Positions 35,391 through 45,409 are shown, counted from the stretch's first letter. The stretch is DNA of 64,000 bases from Sphingobacterium shayense (GCF_013179575.1 NZ_JABMCQ010000004.1:1-64000), one strand, 5' to 3'. The notes: generated by a model from the letters alone, not told the origin. Numbers and translations are program-made.

Positions 35391-37628
35391 ATGCGTAAAC
35401 CAATTTTATTGATGTTTTTACTGGGGATTTCAGCTAGTTATAGTTTTTCCCAGGAAGGACAGGAATTGCCAGTAAAGAATACTTATCCAATCCAGGAATC
35501 AGACAGTAACGAAGAGATACTCTTAAAGGCTGCACACGTGGTACCTACCGCTAACCAATATCAAGCATTAAAAAATGAGTTTATCGCCTTTATTCATTTT
35601 GGGCCGAATACATTTACAAAAATGGAGTGGGGCAGTGGCATGGAGGATCCAGCTATCTTCGATCTAAAAACGTTAGATACTGATCAATGGTGTGAAGCTA
35701 TGAAAGCCGCAGGAATGAAGATGGTGATCTTGACAGTAAAACATCATGACGGTTTTATCCTTTGGCAAAGTCGCTATACTAAACATGGGATTATGTCTAC
35801 AGGATTTAGCGAAGGTAAGGGTGATATACTCGGTGAGTTGTCAGCATCTTGCCAAAAATATGGCTTGAAGCTGGGTGTATATCTTTCTCCGGCGGATTTA
35901 TTTCAAATAGAAAACGCGGAAGGTTTATACGGAAATTTAAGTGAATACACTGAACGTACTATTCCGACGCCGGTAAAAGGAAGACCATTTAGAAATAAAA
36001 CCAAATTTCGATTTAAAGTAGATGACTACAATGCGTATTTCCTGAATCAATTGTTTGAGCTACTTACAGAATACGGACCAATTCACGAGGTTTGGTTTGA
36101 CGGTGCACATCCCAAAACGAAAGGTGGGCAGAAATACAATTACGCCGCATGGAAAGAGTTGATTCAGACGCTTGCACCAGAGGCTGTGATATTTGGAAAA
36201 GGTGATATTAGGTGGTGTGGAAATGAAGCCGGTGATACTCGTGATACTGAATGGAACATTATCCCATTTAATGAAGATCCTGCCAAACTAAACAATTTCG
36301 GTGACCTTACGGGAGAAGATTTGGGAAGTCGTGAGAAACTGTGGGGTGCGGAGTACCTCCATTATCAACAAGCAGAAACCAATACATCGATTAGAGAAGG
36401 ATGGTTTTACAGGGACGACACGCACCAGAGAGTTAGAAGTACAGATGATGTGTTTGACATTTACGAACGGTCTGTTGGGGGAAATTCGACATTTCTATTG
36501 AATATTCCGCCCAACAGAGAAGGTAAATTCTCTCCTGAAGATGTGAAGGTCCTCCATGAAGTTGGAGAACGTATAAAAGCAACTTATGAGAAAAATCTAT
36601 TAAAAGGAGCAACAGGTCCTAAAGAGACATTGGATAATAATCCTGATTCATATTCCATAATAAAAGATGGTCAAAATGAACTATCATTTTCAACGGCTCG
36701 ACCAATCAAAATCAACCGATTTGTAATCCAGGAAGCGATCAAGACGCACGGAGAGCGTATCGAAAATCATGCATTTGATGTGTGGGTAAACGGGCAGTGG
36801 CAAGAAGTCGCAAGAGCAACAAATATAGGCTATAAGCGTATTCTTCGTTTCCCGGAAGTGATATCTGATCGTTTTAGACTGCGAATTTTGAGTTCTAGAG
36901 CAACACCAGTAATTAGTAACGTGAGTGCTCATTATGCACCGAGCCGGCCGCCGCAATTGGTGTTTAAACGAGATATCGATGGATTAATTTCCATTGAACC
37001 GTTGAAGAATGAATTTGGTTGGAAACCTCATGGACAGGATATTATTAAAAACCTTAACATCGGTTATCAAATTCATTATACCCTGGATGGGAGCCGCCCA
37101 ACGGAAGAATCTTCGGTATACGAAAAGCCGATATTGTTAGAAGCGGGTTCCATCAATGCGGTTGCGATTGGATCAGACCATACGGTTGGATCAGAGGCAA
37201 ACCAAACCTTTGGTATTGTGAAAAAAAATTGGAACATCATAGAGTCAAGTAGCGAAACGGAAAATTATCGTGAAAAGGGAGCGATCGATGCGGATGAGAA
37301 AAGTTATTGGAAATCAAAAGAGACAGGTCCCATACAATATATCTCCGTAGATCTTGGACAAACATATCACCTACAATCTTTTGCGTATACGCCTCAACTG
37401 AAGGATGGGAAAGGAATGATGGAAAAGGGTGTAATAAAAGTAAGCGATGACGGGAAAAATTGGAAGGAAGTGGAAATGTTTGAATTTGGAAATCTAATCA
37501 ATGATCCTACGACTCGTACACATCGTTTCGCAGAGAAGGTAGCTACACGTTTTATACGTGTCGAATCCAAGGTTATAGCGGGAGGGGGCACATCGCTGGC
37601 GATTGCTGAATTAGATTTTTTTGAATAA
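35391..37628 (+). CDS. Alpha-L-fucosidase (GH29) with C-terminal F5/8 discoidin-type domain
   Basis: A 745 aa exported fucosidase (signal MRKPILLMFLLGISASYSFSQ). The GH29 barrel shows FIAFIHFGPNTFTKMEWG, VILTVKHHDGFILWQSRYT and the nucleophile motif EVWFDGAH with Asp237. After the barrel come a beta domain, a chitobiase-like segment (YQIHYTLDGSRPTEESSVYEKPI) and a C-terminal F5/8 type C carbohydrate-binding domain (SYWKSKETGPIQYISVDLGQTYHLQSF). It likely removes L-fucose from sulfated glycans. Two sulfatase genes follow after 103 bases. Confidence 0.9.
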   Translation: MRKPILLMFLLGISASYSFSQEGQELPVKNTYPIQESDSNEEILLKAAHVVPTANQYQALKNEFIAFIHFGPNTFTKMEWGSGMEDPAIFDLKTLDTDQWCEAMKAAGMKMVILTVKHHDGFILWQSRYTKHGIMSTGFSEGKGDILGELSASCQKYGLKLGVYLSPADLFQIENAEGLYGNLSEYTERTIPTPVKGRPFRNKTKFRFKVDDYNAYFLNQLFELLTEYGPIHEVWFDGAHPKTKGGQKYNYAAWKELIQTLAPEAVIFGKGDIRWCGNEAGDTRDTEWNIIPFNEDPAKLNNFGDLTGEDLGSREKLWGAEYLHYQQAETNTSIREGWFYRDDTHQRVRSTDDVFDIYERSVGGNSTFLLNIPPNREGKFSPEDVKVLHEVGERIKATYEKNLLKGATGPKETLDNNPDSYSIIKDGQNELSFSTARPIKINRFVIQEAIKTHGERIENHAFDVWVNGQWQEVARATNIGYKRILRFPEVISDRFRLRILSSRATPVISNVSAHYAPSRPPQLVFKRDIDGLISIEPLKNEFGWKPHGQDIIKNLNIGYQIHYTLDGSRPTEESSVYEKPILLEAGSINAVAIGSDHTVGSEANQTFGIVKKNWNIIESSSETENYREKGAIDADEKSYWKSKETGPIQYISVDLGQTYHLQSFAYTPQLKDGKGMMEKGVIKVSDDGKNWKEVEMFEFGNLINDPTTRTHRFAEKVATRFIRVESKVIAGGGTSLAIAELDFFE

Positions 37629-37731
37629 ATTTAATATGCGGCTCGTTGTTTTAGGAAGTTTATTTATGAATTCCGAAAAATGCGATAATATTAAATTGCG
37701 ACAATTGAAGATTTCAAACTGATAAATTATT

Positions 37732-39204
37732 ATGAACAAATTATTTATTGTGTCAATATTGTGTTTTTTCTGTATTGCAAGCTCTGCACAGAAGAAACAA
37801 AACAAGCCTAACGTAATCATTATTTTTATGGATGACTTGGGTTACGGAGATTTAGGAAGTTACGGAGCAACTGGGTATAGTACGCCCAGCTTGAATCAGC
37901 TAGCGATGAATGGGATTCGATTTACAAACTTTTATACTCCTCAGGCGGTATGTACCGCATCGCGTGCCGCATTGTTGACAGGCACCTATCCAAATCGCAT
38001 GAATATATCTGGGGCGCTTGGTCCCAATGAGGGGGTGGGGTTGCATCTTGAGGAAACTACTATTGCTGAAATGTTAAAAACGGTTGGTTACGCTACAGCA
38101 ATGGTCGGAAAATGGCATCTAGGAAATGAACCCGAGTTTTTACCGACTAATCAGGGATTCGATGAATATTTAGGGCTCCCATATTCGAACGATATGTGGC
38201 CAATAGATTATGACGGAAAGCCCGTATCCGAAAGTCATTTTAAATATAAAATCTATCCTACTCTTCCCCTGTTACAGATCAAGACAGGGCAAAGTGTGCC
38301 CGATACCGTAATGAAATTAAAAACGCTGGATGATCAGGCCCGACTTACTACACTTTATACGGAGAAAGCTATCTCTTTTATTAAATCAAATAAGAAAAAT
38401 CCGTTCTTTCTTTATTTAGCACATAGCATGACCCACGTTCCAATTGCTGTATCTTCGAAATTTAAGAATAGGAGCGAGCAGGGTCTATTTGGTGACGTAA
38501 TGATGGAGATTGACTGGAGTGTTCAACAAATTCTACAGACTCTTGAAGAGCAAGGAATAGATAAAAATACGCTAATTGTTTTTACGAGTGATAACGGACC
38601 ATGGCTAAATTATGGAAACCACAATGGGTCTACTGCTGGATTACGAGAAGGAAAGGGTACGAGTTGGGAAGGCGGTACCCGTGTTCCCGGTATTATGTCG
38701 TGGCCTAATGTGATTCCTAAAGGAAAAGTAATTAACAAATTGAGTAGCACGATTGATATTCTACCCACTTTAGCGGAAATCACAGGCGCTAGGCTACCTG
38801 TTCATAGGATTGATGGAACCAGTATCCTTTCTTTGCTTGAGGGAAAGGATACCACCCCTCGAACCACCTTCTACTATTATTACAATAAGAACGATCTTGA
38901 AGCTGTCAGGAGCGGGAATTGGAAGCTAGTTTTTCCACATAATTACAGAACATACGAAGGCGTACTACCGGGTAATGACGGTTATCCCGGCCCTTATGGA
39001 AAAGGCGTACAGGATTCTATTGCTTTATACGACCTTCGACGAGATCCAGGCGAACGATATAATGTTATTAAGCAAAATCCAGAGGTCGCAAATGTTTTAC
39101 AAAAACTTGCTGGGGAAGCTAGACGTGATTTAGGAGATAACCTCACGGAGTCGTCTGGAGAAAATCGACGACCTATTGGGAAATTACCAAAGAACGAAAA
39201 ATGA
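37732..39204 (+). CDS. Exported sulfatase (arylsulfatase family)
   Basis: A 490 aa type I sulfatase with signal MNKLFIVSILCFFCIASSAQ. The metal site opens with FMDDLGYGDLGSYG, and the formylglycine sequence is CTASR (Cys74) in QAVCTASRAALLTG, so it depends on a formylglycine-generating enzyme not encoded here. Further landmarks are AMVGKWHLG, FVFTSDNGPWLNYGNH (Asp and Asn metal ligands, here starting IVFTSDNG) and GKGTSWEGGTRVPGIMSWP. It follows the fucosidase and overlaps the next sulfatase by four bases, so the pair is co-translated. Confidence 0.9.
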   Translation: MNKLFIVSILCFFCIASSAQKKQNKPNVIIIFMDDLGYGDLGSYGATGYSTPSLNQLAMNGIRFTNFYTPQAVCTASRAALLTGTYPNRMNISGALGPNEGVGLHLEETTIAEMLKTVGYATAMVGKWHLGNEPEFLPTNQGFDEYLGLPYSNDMWPIDYDGKPVSESHFKYKIYPTLPLLQIKTGQSVPDTVMKLKTLDDQARLTTLYTEKAISFIKSNKKNPFFLYLAHSMTHVPIAVSSKFKNRSEQGLFGDVMMEIDWSVQQILQTLEEQGIDKNTLIVFTSDNGPWLNYGNHNGSTAGLREGKGTSWEGGTRVPGIMSWPNVIPKGKVINKLSSTIDILPTLAEITGARLPVHRIDGTSILSLLEGKDTTPRTTFYYYYNKNDLEAVRSGNWKLVFPHNYRTYEGVLPGNDGYPGPYGKGVQDSIALYDLRRDPGERYNVIKQNPEVANVLQKLAGEARRDLGDNLTESSGENRRPIGKLPKNEK

Positions 39205-40703
39205 AACATTCTATCTTCTTAATTACATTGCTTATTGCGGCGTTGGGAGCTCGCGCGCAGGGTGAAACAAAAGTTTCTAAACCGAATATTATTTATATCT
39301 ATGCGGATGACTTAGGATACGCTGAAATAGAGGCATACGGACAAACGAAAATTAAGACGCCGAATCTCAATAAGCTGCGTGAAGAGGGAATGAAGTTCAC
39401 CAACCATTACACAAGTGCGCCTGTCTGTGCGCCGGCACGGTGTATGTTGTTGACTGGAAAAAATAGCGGACATAGCTATATACGGGGCAACTATGAACTC
39501 GGAGGTTTCCCAGATAGCCTGGAGGGTGGACAGATGCCGCTTCCTGAAGGGACTTATACGGTTCCAAAAATGTTGCAGAAGGCCGGTTATATTACAGGAA
39601 TGGTAGGGAAATGGGGCTTGGGGATGCATAATACCACTGGGTCTCCTTTAAAGCAGGGATTTGATTTTTACATGGGTATATTGGATCAAAAACAAGCGCA
39701 TAACTTTTATCCAACACATCTGTGGTTAAACGATAAACCCTTGACACTAAACAATCCGGTAATCAACGTGCATCGGGCGCTGAACCCTTCCACTGCGACG
39801 GATGCGGATTTCGAGTATTTTATAGGGAATGAATATTCAGGCGACGTAATGACTAAATTCGCTCTGGAATTTATTGATAAAAACAAGGATCAGTCTTTCT
39901 TTTTATACCTTCCGCTTCCCCAGCCACATGTATCTTTGCAGGCTCCTGGGGAATATGTAAACCAATATATTGGTAAATTTAAGGATGAACGGCCTTATCA
40001 CGGTCAAAACGGTTATGCGTCATCAAAGTATCCACTTTCTACATATGCAGCGATGATCAGCTATTTGGATTCACAGATAGGGGACGTGATGGACAAGGTG
40101 AAGGAATTGGGTTTGGACGAAAATACGATAATCATGTTTTCAAGTGATAATGGGACTACGTTTAATGGTGGGGTGAAAGCAGAGTTTTTTAAGAGTGTCG
40201 ATGGGTTAAGGGGACTAAAAATGGATCTTTTCGAGGGTGGCATTCGTGAACCATTTTTAGTTAGATGGCCTGGTAAAATAAAGCAAGGAAGCACCACTGA
40301 TCTTGTATCAGCGCAATTCGATCTAATGGCGACGTTGGCGGAGCTTACACACCAGGATGCTGGTAATACAGATGGACTCTCTTTTCTTCCTACGCTGCTA
40401 GGAATTGACTCCAAGCAAAAGGTACATAACTATTTATACTGGGAGTATCCTGAAAACGGTGGACAGATCGCGATTCGAATGGGGAAATGGAAAGGCGTGA
40501 AAACTGCAGTTCGTAAAAAAGGTTATTCCCATTCTTCGTGGATGGTATTTGATCTGGAAAGCGATGTCAGTGAAAAAATAGATATCGCTAATCAGCATCC
40601 CGATTTGGTTAGTCGATTTGATGAAATTGTACAAAAAGAGCATCAACCCTCACACATTAAAGAATGGGAATTCATTAATCCCAAGTTTGAGAAAATGAAC
40701 TAG
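39201..40703 (+). CDS. Exported sulfatase (arylsulfatase family)
   Basis: A 500 aa paralogue of the upstream enzyme, exported by MKHSIFLITLLIAALGARAQ. The formylglycine motif is CAPAR (Cys76) in APVCAPARCMLLTG, differing in the second and third residues from its neighbour, which suggests another subfamily and substrate position. YADDLGYAEIEAYG, MVGKWGLG (with Gly where the usual His sits in KWHLG) and IIMFSSDNGTTFNGG are visible. The loss of that histidine is unusual; it is a substrate or leaving-group contact in many sulfatases. A perfect-arm hairpin follows the gene. Confidence 0.88.
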   Translation: MKHSIFLITLLIAALGARAQGETKVSKPNIIYIYADDLGYAEIEAYGQTKIKTPNLNKLREEGMKFTNHYTSAPVCAPARCMLLTGKNSGHSYIRGNYELGGFPDSLEGGQMPLPEGTYTVPKMLQKAGYITGMVGKWGLGMHNTTGSPLKQGFDFYMGILDQKQAHNFYPTHLWLNDKPLTLNNPVINVHRALNPSTATDADFEYFIGNEYSGDVMTKFALEFIDKNKDQSFFLYLPLPQPHVSLQAPGEYVNQYIGKFKDERPYHGQNGYASSKYPLSTYAAMISYLDSQIGDVMDKVKELGLDENTIIMFSSDNGTTFNGGVKAEFFKSVDGLRGLKMDLFEGGIREPFLVRWPGKIKQGSTTDLVSAQFDLMATLAELTHQDAGNTDGLSFLPTLLGIDSKQKVHNYLYWEYPENGGQIAIRMGKWKGVKTAVRKKGYSHSSWMVFDLESDVSEKIDIANQHPDLVSRFDEIVQKEHQPSHIKEWEFINPKFEKMN

Positions 40704-40798
40704 AGGAAATGAAAGGCCTTGGTTCGTTCTTGTTCTTGCAAGTTGATGCTCCTATACCATTACTTTCTGAAGCTTGGTTTCTTTGATTAGATATCTTT

Positions 40799-40829
40799 TT
40801 TGGTGATTTCAAAATCTTTAATCACCAAA
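40799..40829 (+). terminator. Hairpin terminator after sulfatase pair
   Basis: TTTGGTGATT (40799-40808) and AATCACCAAA (40820-40829) form a perfect 10-bp stem with an 11-base loop, about 95 bases after the sulfatase stop. The remaining gene-free stretch to 41181 shows no convincing reading frame. Confidence 0.55.
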
Positions 40830-41181
40830 GACCTCCTACGATTAATGTTCGTTTAAGGGACTTCAATATACTTCTAGAGAACTGTTGACCCGGGCTGAGG
40901 GGCACAGGTTCGTACGCCAGGAGAATCTGTACAGCTCGAAAAAGCATACCCAGCTCTCTCGGTCTAGAAATGAATGTGTTTAAGCCACGTTTAAAGAAAT
41001 GAAAGTATTATGATATTTCTGCGCCAAATAAAGTTTATTATGTCGTAGATTTAAAACATGAAGCTATCCTAATTTTTCAGCGAAAGGAATCATCCCTTGT
41101 TTTCCTTTTTATAACACTGGAGAGGGTTATTCCAAAGCAGTGCAGGACATGCATTCATCAAAAGCGAAACAGATGAAAAAT

Positions 41182-42294
41182 ATGGAACGAAATAAAGGGT
41201 TTGTTTTTAAACGATATGAAAAGCCTTATCAGACACCTTTTGATAAACTGTTTGAAGTTTTCATGGAGCTTATTACTCATACTTCTGGAGATTTCGATGA
41301 GGCGATTGATTGGTTGAGGCAGATCGATAGAGAGTATAATTTGACTACTCCGGAATATACCATCGAAGACTTTATAGAGGATCTAAAAAATAAAGGTTAT
41401 ATCGTCGAACGTTTGGATTTTAGTGGTACTGGGAATGTGGAGATCAGTTCTAAGATGGAGAAGGCGTTGAGACAAAACGCGCTAGAGCAGATCTTTGGGA
41501 GCATGCGTAAAGGTAAAACCGGAAACCATACGACGAAGTACAACGGGAGAAGTGACGAGAATACAGGCGATTTTCGAAGTTATCAATATGGGGATGCTTT
41601 GGATAAAATTTCAGTTACCGAAAGCTTGAAAAATGCTCAAGTTAATCATGGGATAGGGGATTTTAGTTTATCAGAGGATGATTTGGTTGTTGAAGATACC
41701 CAATTTAAATCGCAGATGAGCACGGTGTTGATGATTGATATCAGTCACAGCATGATTTTGTACGGAGAAGACCGTATTACTCCCGCCAAGAAAGTGGCCA
41801 TGGCATTATCAGAGCTAATACTTACGCGTTATCCAAAAGACTCACTCGACGTAATCGTATTTGGAAATGATGCCTGGCCGATAGCCGTAAAGGATCTGCC
41901 GTATCTCCAAGTTGGTCCGTTTCATACGAATACGGTCGCGGGTGTACAGCTCGCTCTGGATATACTAAGGCGCAAACGTCACGCAAATAAGCAAATATTC
42001 ATGATTACCGATGGGAAACCGAGCTGCCTGAATATGCCCGATGGTACATATTATAAGAATCCGATGGGGCTAGACCCTTTGATTACGGGTAAATGCTACA
42101 GTATGGCTGCTCAGGCTAGAAAGCTGGGTATCCCGATAACGACTTTTATGATCACCTCGGATCCCTATCTTCAAGAGTTTGTAGATGAATTTACTGCGTC
42201 TAATCGGGGTAAGGCATATTATACTGGCCTAGGTGAATTGGGCGAAATGATCTTTACCGATTATGAGAACAACCGGAAGAAGAGGATAGGATAA
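41182..42294 (+). CDS. vWA-domain protein (CoxE-like partner of MoxR ATPase)
   Basis: A cytosolic protein of about 370 aa; starts at 41173 and 41140 (GTG) are alternatives. The C-terminal half is a von Willebrand A domain with an intact MIDAS motif DISHS (Asp186, Ser188, Ser190) in TVLMIDISHSMILYGEDRITPAKK, then FGNDAWPI and QIFMITDGKPSC. The N-terminal half is a charged helical region. With the AAA+ ATPase 31 bases downstream it forms a MoxR-vWA module, generally a chaperone pair for metal or cofactor insertion or complex remodelling. No client gene is adjacent apart from the downstream sigma/anti-sigma operon. Confidence 0.82.
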   Translation: MERNKGFVFKRYEKPYQTPFDKLFEVFMELITHTSGDFDEAIDWLRQIDREYNLTTPEYTIEDFIEDLKNKGYIVERLDFSGTGNVEISSKMEKALRQNALEQIFGSMRKGKTGNHTTKYNGRSDENTGDFRSYQYGDALDKISVTESLKNAQVNHGIGDFSLSEDDLVVEDTQFKSQMSTVLMIDISHSMILYGEDRITPAKKVAMALSELILTRYPKDSLDVIVFGNDAWPIAVKDLPYLQVGPFHTNTVAGVQLALDILRRKRHANKQIFMITDGKPSCLNMPDGTYYKNPMGLDPLITGKCYSMAAQARKLGIPITTFMITSDPYLQEFVDEFTASNRGKAYYTGLGELGEMIFTDYENNRKKRIG

Positions 42295-42325
42295 AATATA
42301 TTTAATTTAATAATAGTAATACTAG

Positions 42326-43792
42326 ATGGATTATAGGACAATCAAGACTTTTGGAGAACTCAAACTGACGGGCTATGCGCCGAAAGGTATCAAGGAAGAA
42401 TTACGTCAGAATCTCATTGAGAAAATAAAAAAAGGCGAAACGATATTTCACGGAGTACATGGCTATGAAGAGACCGTTATCCCCGAACTGGAACGCGCCA
42501 TTCTCTCCAAACATAATATTAATTTATTGGGACTTCGCGGTCAGGCTAAAACGCGATTGGCTAGGCTGATGGTGACGCTGCTGGATGAATATATACCGGT
42601 CGTAGAGGGTTCTGAAATTAACGACGACCCGTACGCTCCAATTTCGCGTTTTGCGGTGGAGCTGATAAAGGAAAAAGGGGACAGCACACCTATTAGCTGG
42701 CTTCACAGGGACGAGCGCTTTTCTGAAAAACTGGCGACACCAGACGTGACGGTTGCAGATTTGATTGGCGATGTGGATCCAATTAAAGCTGCGAATTTGA
42801 GACTCAGTTATGCGGATGATCGGGTAATTCATTTTGGCATGATCCCGCGAGCCAATCGTTCAATATTTGTGATCAACGAATTACCCGATTTGCAAGCTAG
42901 AATACAAGTCGCTCTTTTTAATATACTACAGGAAGGTGATATACAGATTCGTGGATTTAAGCTCCGGTTGCCTTTAGATATACAGTTTATCTTCACAGCA
43001 AATCCAGAAGACTATACTAACCGGGGAAGTATTGTGACCCCTTTGAAAGATCGTATCGGCTCACAGATTCTAACACATTATCCCAGAAACGTGGCGATAG
43101 CGAAAGCGATTACTGAACAGGAAGCTGGCTTGGAATCAGGACAAAAAGAAGGGATTTACGTACCAGAACTCGCCCGTGATATATTGGAACAGATTAGTTT
43201 TGAAGCTCGAGAAAGTGAATACATTGACGCAAAAAGTGGCGTTAGTGCAAGAATGGGTATTACGGCGTTTCAAAACCTACTCAGTACGGCCGAATTGCGG
43301 ATGCTAAAAAACGGGGATACCTCGACCGTAGTGCGACTTAGCGATTTTATGGGGATAGTTCCTGCCATAACGGGAAAAGTAGAATTGGTGTATGAAGGAG
43401 AGCAGGAAGGTGCTTCCATTGTCGCGCTTCAGTTAATAGAAGGTGCTATAAAAACGTTGTTTCCAACTCTGTTTCCTAAAATTGAGAAGCTGGAGAAGGA
43501 AAATGAGCAGCAGCCTTACGATGGAATTCTAGATTGGTTTTTGGACTCTGACGGAATTCAATTGCCCGATGACATTAAAGATGTAGAATATCAACAAATA
43601 CTGGACCGGGTCGACCCTATTCGACAGTTGGTTCTGAAACATCAGCCTGAAACTAAAAAGGAAGATATTTATTTTCTAAGCGAATTTGTTTTATGGGGTC
43701 TAACTTTACATAATAAACTGAGTAAATACGACATGGGAGCGGGTACGCAATTTCAGGATAACTTTCAGGGATATCTGCGGAATAATATCTGA
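42326..43792 (+). CDS. MoxR/ChlI-like AAA+ ATPase
   Basis: A 488 aa cytosolic ATPase. Walker A is GLRGQAKT (69-76); the Walker B and sensor region appears as SIFVINELPDLQARIQVALFNILQEG, and FIFTANPEDYTNRGSIVTPLKDRIG is the sensor 1 and arginine-finger region as in magnesium-chelatase I subunits. It pairs with the vWA gene upstream in one operon, the arrangement of many MoxR-vWA systems. The molecular client is unknown. A hairpin follows at 43873. Confidence 0.85.
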   Translation: MDYRTIKTFGELKLTGYAPKGIKEELRQNLIEKIKKGETIFHGVHGYEETVIPELERAILSKHNINLLGLRGQAKTRLARLMVTLLDEYIPVVEGSEINDDPYAPISRFAVELIKEKGDSTPISWLHRDERFSEKLATPDVTVADLIGDVDPIKAANLRLSYADDRVIHFGMIPRANRSIFVINELPDLQARIQVALFNILQEGDIQIRGFKLRLPLDIQFIFTANPEDYTNRGSIVTPLKDRIGSQILTHYPRNVAIAKAITEQEAGLESGQKEGIYVPELARDILEQISFEARESEYIDAKSGVSARMGITAFQNLLSTAELRMLKNGDTSTVVRLSDFMGIVPAITGKVELVYEGEQEGASIVALQLIEGAIKTLFPTLFPKIEKLEKENEQQPYDGILDWFLDSDGIQLPDDIKDVEYQQILDRVDPIRQLVLKHQPETKKEDIYFLSEFVLWGLTLHNKLSKYDMGAGTQFQDNFQGYLRNNI

Positions 43793-43872
43793 CAGGTACG
43801 GCGGCAACCCAGTTCGCTTATTATTTAAGACGAAACAGCACCGGTGGCGTAATTTTATTAATGAACGAACAG

Positions 43873-43905
43873 CGCTACTACCTATAACAGGAGTAGCGTT
43901 AATTA
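43873..43905 (+). terminator. Terminator after AAA+ gene
   Basis: CGCTACT (43873-43879) pairs with AGTAGCG (43892-43898), the arms partly extended inward by CCT and AGG, followed by the T-rich TTAATTATTTT. It separates the vWA-AAA pair from the sigma-factor operon. Confidence 0.6.
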
Positions 43906-44007
43906 TTTTCGAATAGTATATTGATTCGGTTGAAAATTTAGTTTGCCTATTGTGTATATAGATTTTTATTGTCATATTTATAGCAGATAAAATTATATAT
44001 ATAGACC

Positions 44008-44574
44008 TTGAGTCCTCTATACAATCTTCCAGAAGAAACATTGATTGCCCTGCTGAAAGGAAAGGACCAACGTGCGTTCAATTATCTCTATGACAATTAT
44101 TCCGGAGCGTTATATGGTGTTATCTTACGTATCGTAATATCTCCGAAATTTGCTGAAGAAGTTATCCAAGATGTTTTTGTTAAAATATGGACTAATTTCT
44201 CTTCGTTTGACGCTGAAAAAGCGAGAATTTATACATGGATGCTTAGCATAGCTCGTAATGCAGCGTTAGATTACCGCAAATTGAAGAGTGTAAAAACAGA
44301 ATTACAAAACCAACCACTTCCAGATTCCGTAAGTACTATAGAAGAACAATATTATACACAGTCCGATCAAGTCGAAAGAATGGATCTTATTGGTGTAAAA
44401 AATGTGCTAAACATTTTGAAGCCTGAGTTGCGTATCTTGATCGATATGGCCTATTATGAAGGTCACACGCAGCAAGAGATTTCGGAGATTCTTAACATTC
44501 CCTTAGGTACTGTTAAGACACGGACTCGCACTGCGTTTTTACAATTAAAAAGTCAATTAAAGGATCATCGTTAG
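44008..44574 (+). CDS. ECF RNA polymerase sigma factor (TTG start)
   Basis: A 188 aa sigma-70 family protein of the ECF type. Region 2 is FNYLYDNYSGALYGVILRIV to EEVIQDVFVKIWTNFSSFD, and region 4 carries the helix-turn-helix GHTQQEISEILNIPLGTVKTRTRTAFLQLK. No ATG occurs before the conserved sequence, so TTG at 44008 (MSPLYNLPEE) is the likely start. It is followed two bases later by its probable anti-sigma gene, also with a TTG start. Confidence 0.85.
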   Translation: MSPLYNLPEETLIALLKGKDQRAFNYLYDNYSGALYGVILRIVISPKFAEEVIQDVFVKIWTNFSSFDAEKARIYTWMLSIARNAALDYRKLKSVKTELQNQPLPDSVSTIEEQYYTQSDQVERMDLIGVKNVLNILKPELRILIDMAYYEGHTQQEISEILNIPLGTVKTRTRTAFLQLKSQLKDHR

Positions 44575-44576
44575 TT

Positions 44577-45389
44577 TTGGATATTAAAGCGTACATATCG
44601 TCAGGGATTATCGAATCATACGTCTTGGGGCTCGCCTCCGAAGAGGAAGTGAGTATATTGAATTGTATCCGCCAAAATAATACGGAAGTGGAGCAAGCAA
44701 TTACCGAGGCCTATGAAGTGATGGAAACTTTAGCCCACGCTCAAGCCGTTCCCGCTCCACCGTCACTCAAAGAGTCGATATGGGATAAACTTGCTGCGAT
44801 CGAAGATATGCAAGAGAAGGAATCGATAAGCTTGCCTGTGGAAAATAAACCACAGGTCGATCCTATTCGTCCGATAGCCAAACGTAACAATGTAAATTGG
44901 GCAATTGCGGCAAGCCTTTTGTTGACCGCAAGTGTTGCTGCCAATGTCATCCTCTATAAAAATAGCCAAAAAGAAAAAGCTGAGCTTAACCAAGTTGTTA
45001 GCGAGAGTAATATTCACCAAGAATCGCTCGCTGGTCTAGAAGAAAAATGGCGGTTGTTGCTCGACCCTCAAATTAAGGCTGTAAAACTGGCGGGAGCGGA
45101 AGATAAAAGTGAGTTTAAAGCTATGGTTTTTTGGAATCAGAAAACCTCAGCAGTATATTTGAGCCTTGAAAATATGCCAGAAGCACCTCGCGGAAAGCAA
45201 TATCAATTATGGGCAATGGAGGATGGAACTCCTGTTGATGCAGGCGTTTTTCCTTTGAACGCTGACCATATCGATGTGAGTACGATGGCTAAGATCTCCA
45301 AAGCGCAGGCCTTTGCTATAACACTCGAAGATGAGGGGGGAAGCGCAGTTCCTACTTTGAGCGAGCTCTACGTTATCGGGAACATCTGA
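44577..45389 (+). CDS. Anti-sigma factor, RskA-like (TTG start)
   Basis: A 270 aa single-pass membrane protein. The cytosolic N-terminal domain (MDIKAYISSGIIESYVLGLASEEEVSIL) is the typical opening of Bacteroidota anti-sigma proteins, which supports the TTG at 44577. A transmembrane helix NWAIAASLLLTASVAANVIL follows near residue 102-121. The periplasmic part is an RskA domain (KAMVFWNQKTSAVYLSLENMPEAPRGKQYQLWAMEDGTPVDAGVF). It likely sequesters the sigma factor encoded just upstream. Confidence 0.85.
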   Translation: MDIKAYISSGIIESYVLGLASEEEVSILNCIRQNNTEVEQAITEAYEVMETLAHAQAVPAPPSLKESIWDKLAAIEDMQEKESISLPVENKPQVDPIRPIAKRNNVNWAIAASLLLTASVAANVILYKNSQKEKAELNQVVSESNIHQESLAGLEEKWRLLLDPQIKAVKLAGAEDKSEFKAMVFWNQKTSAVYLSLENMPEAPRGKQYQLWAMEDGTPVDAGVFPLNADHIDVSTMAKISKAQAFAITLEDEGGSAVPTLSELYVIGNI

Positions 45390-45409
45390 TTTATTGGATG
45401 TACGAAAAA

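Noticed and set aside
41182-43792. vWA plus AAA+ pair as a phage-defence system
   Set aside because: No nuclease, protease or other effector is adjacent, and MoxR-vWA pairs are common chaperone modules.
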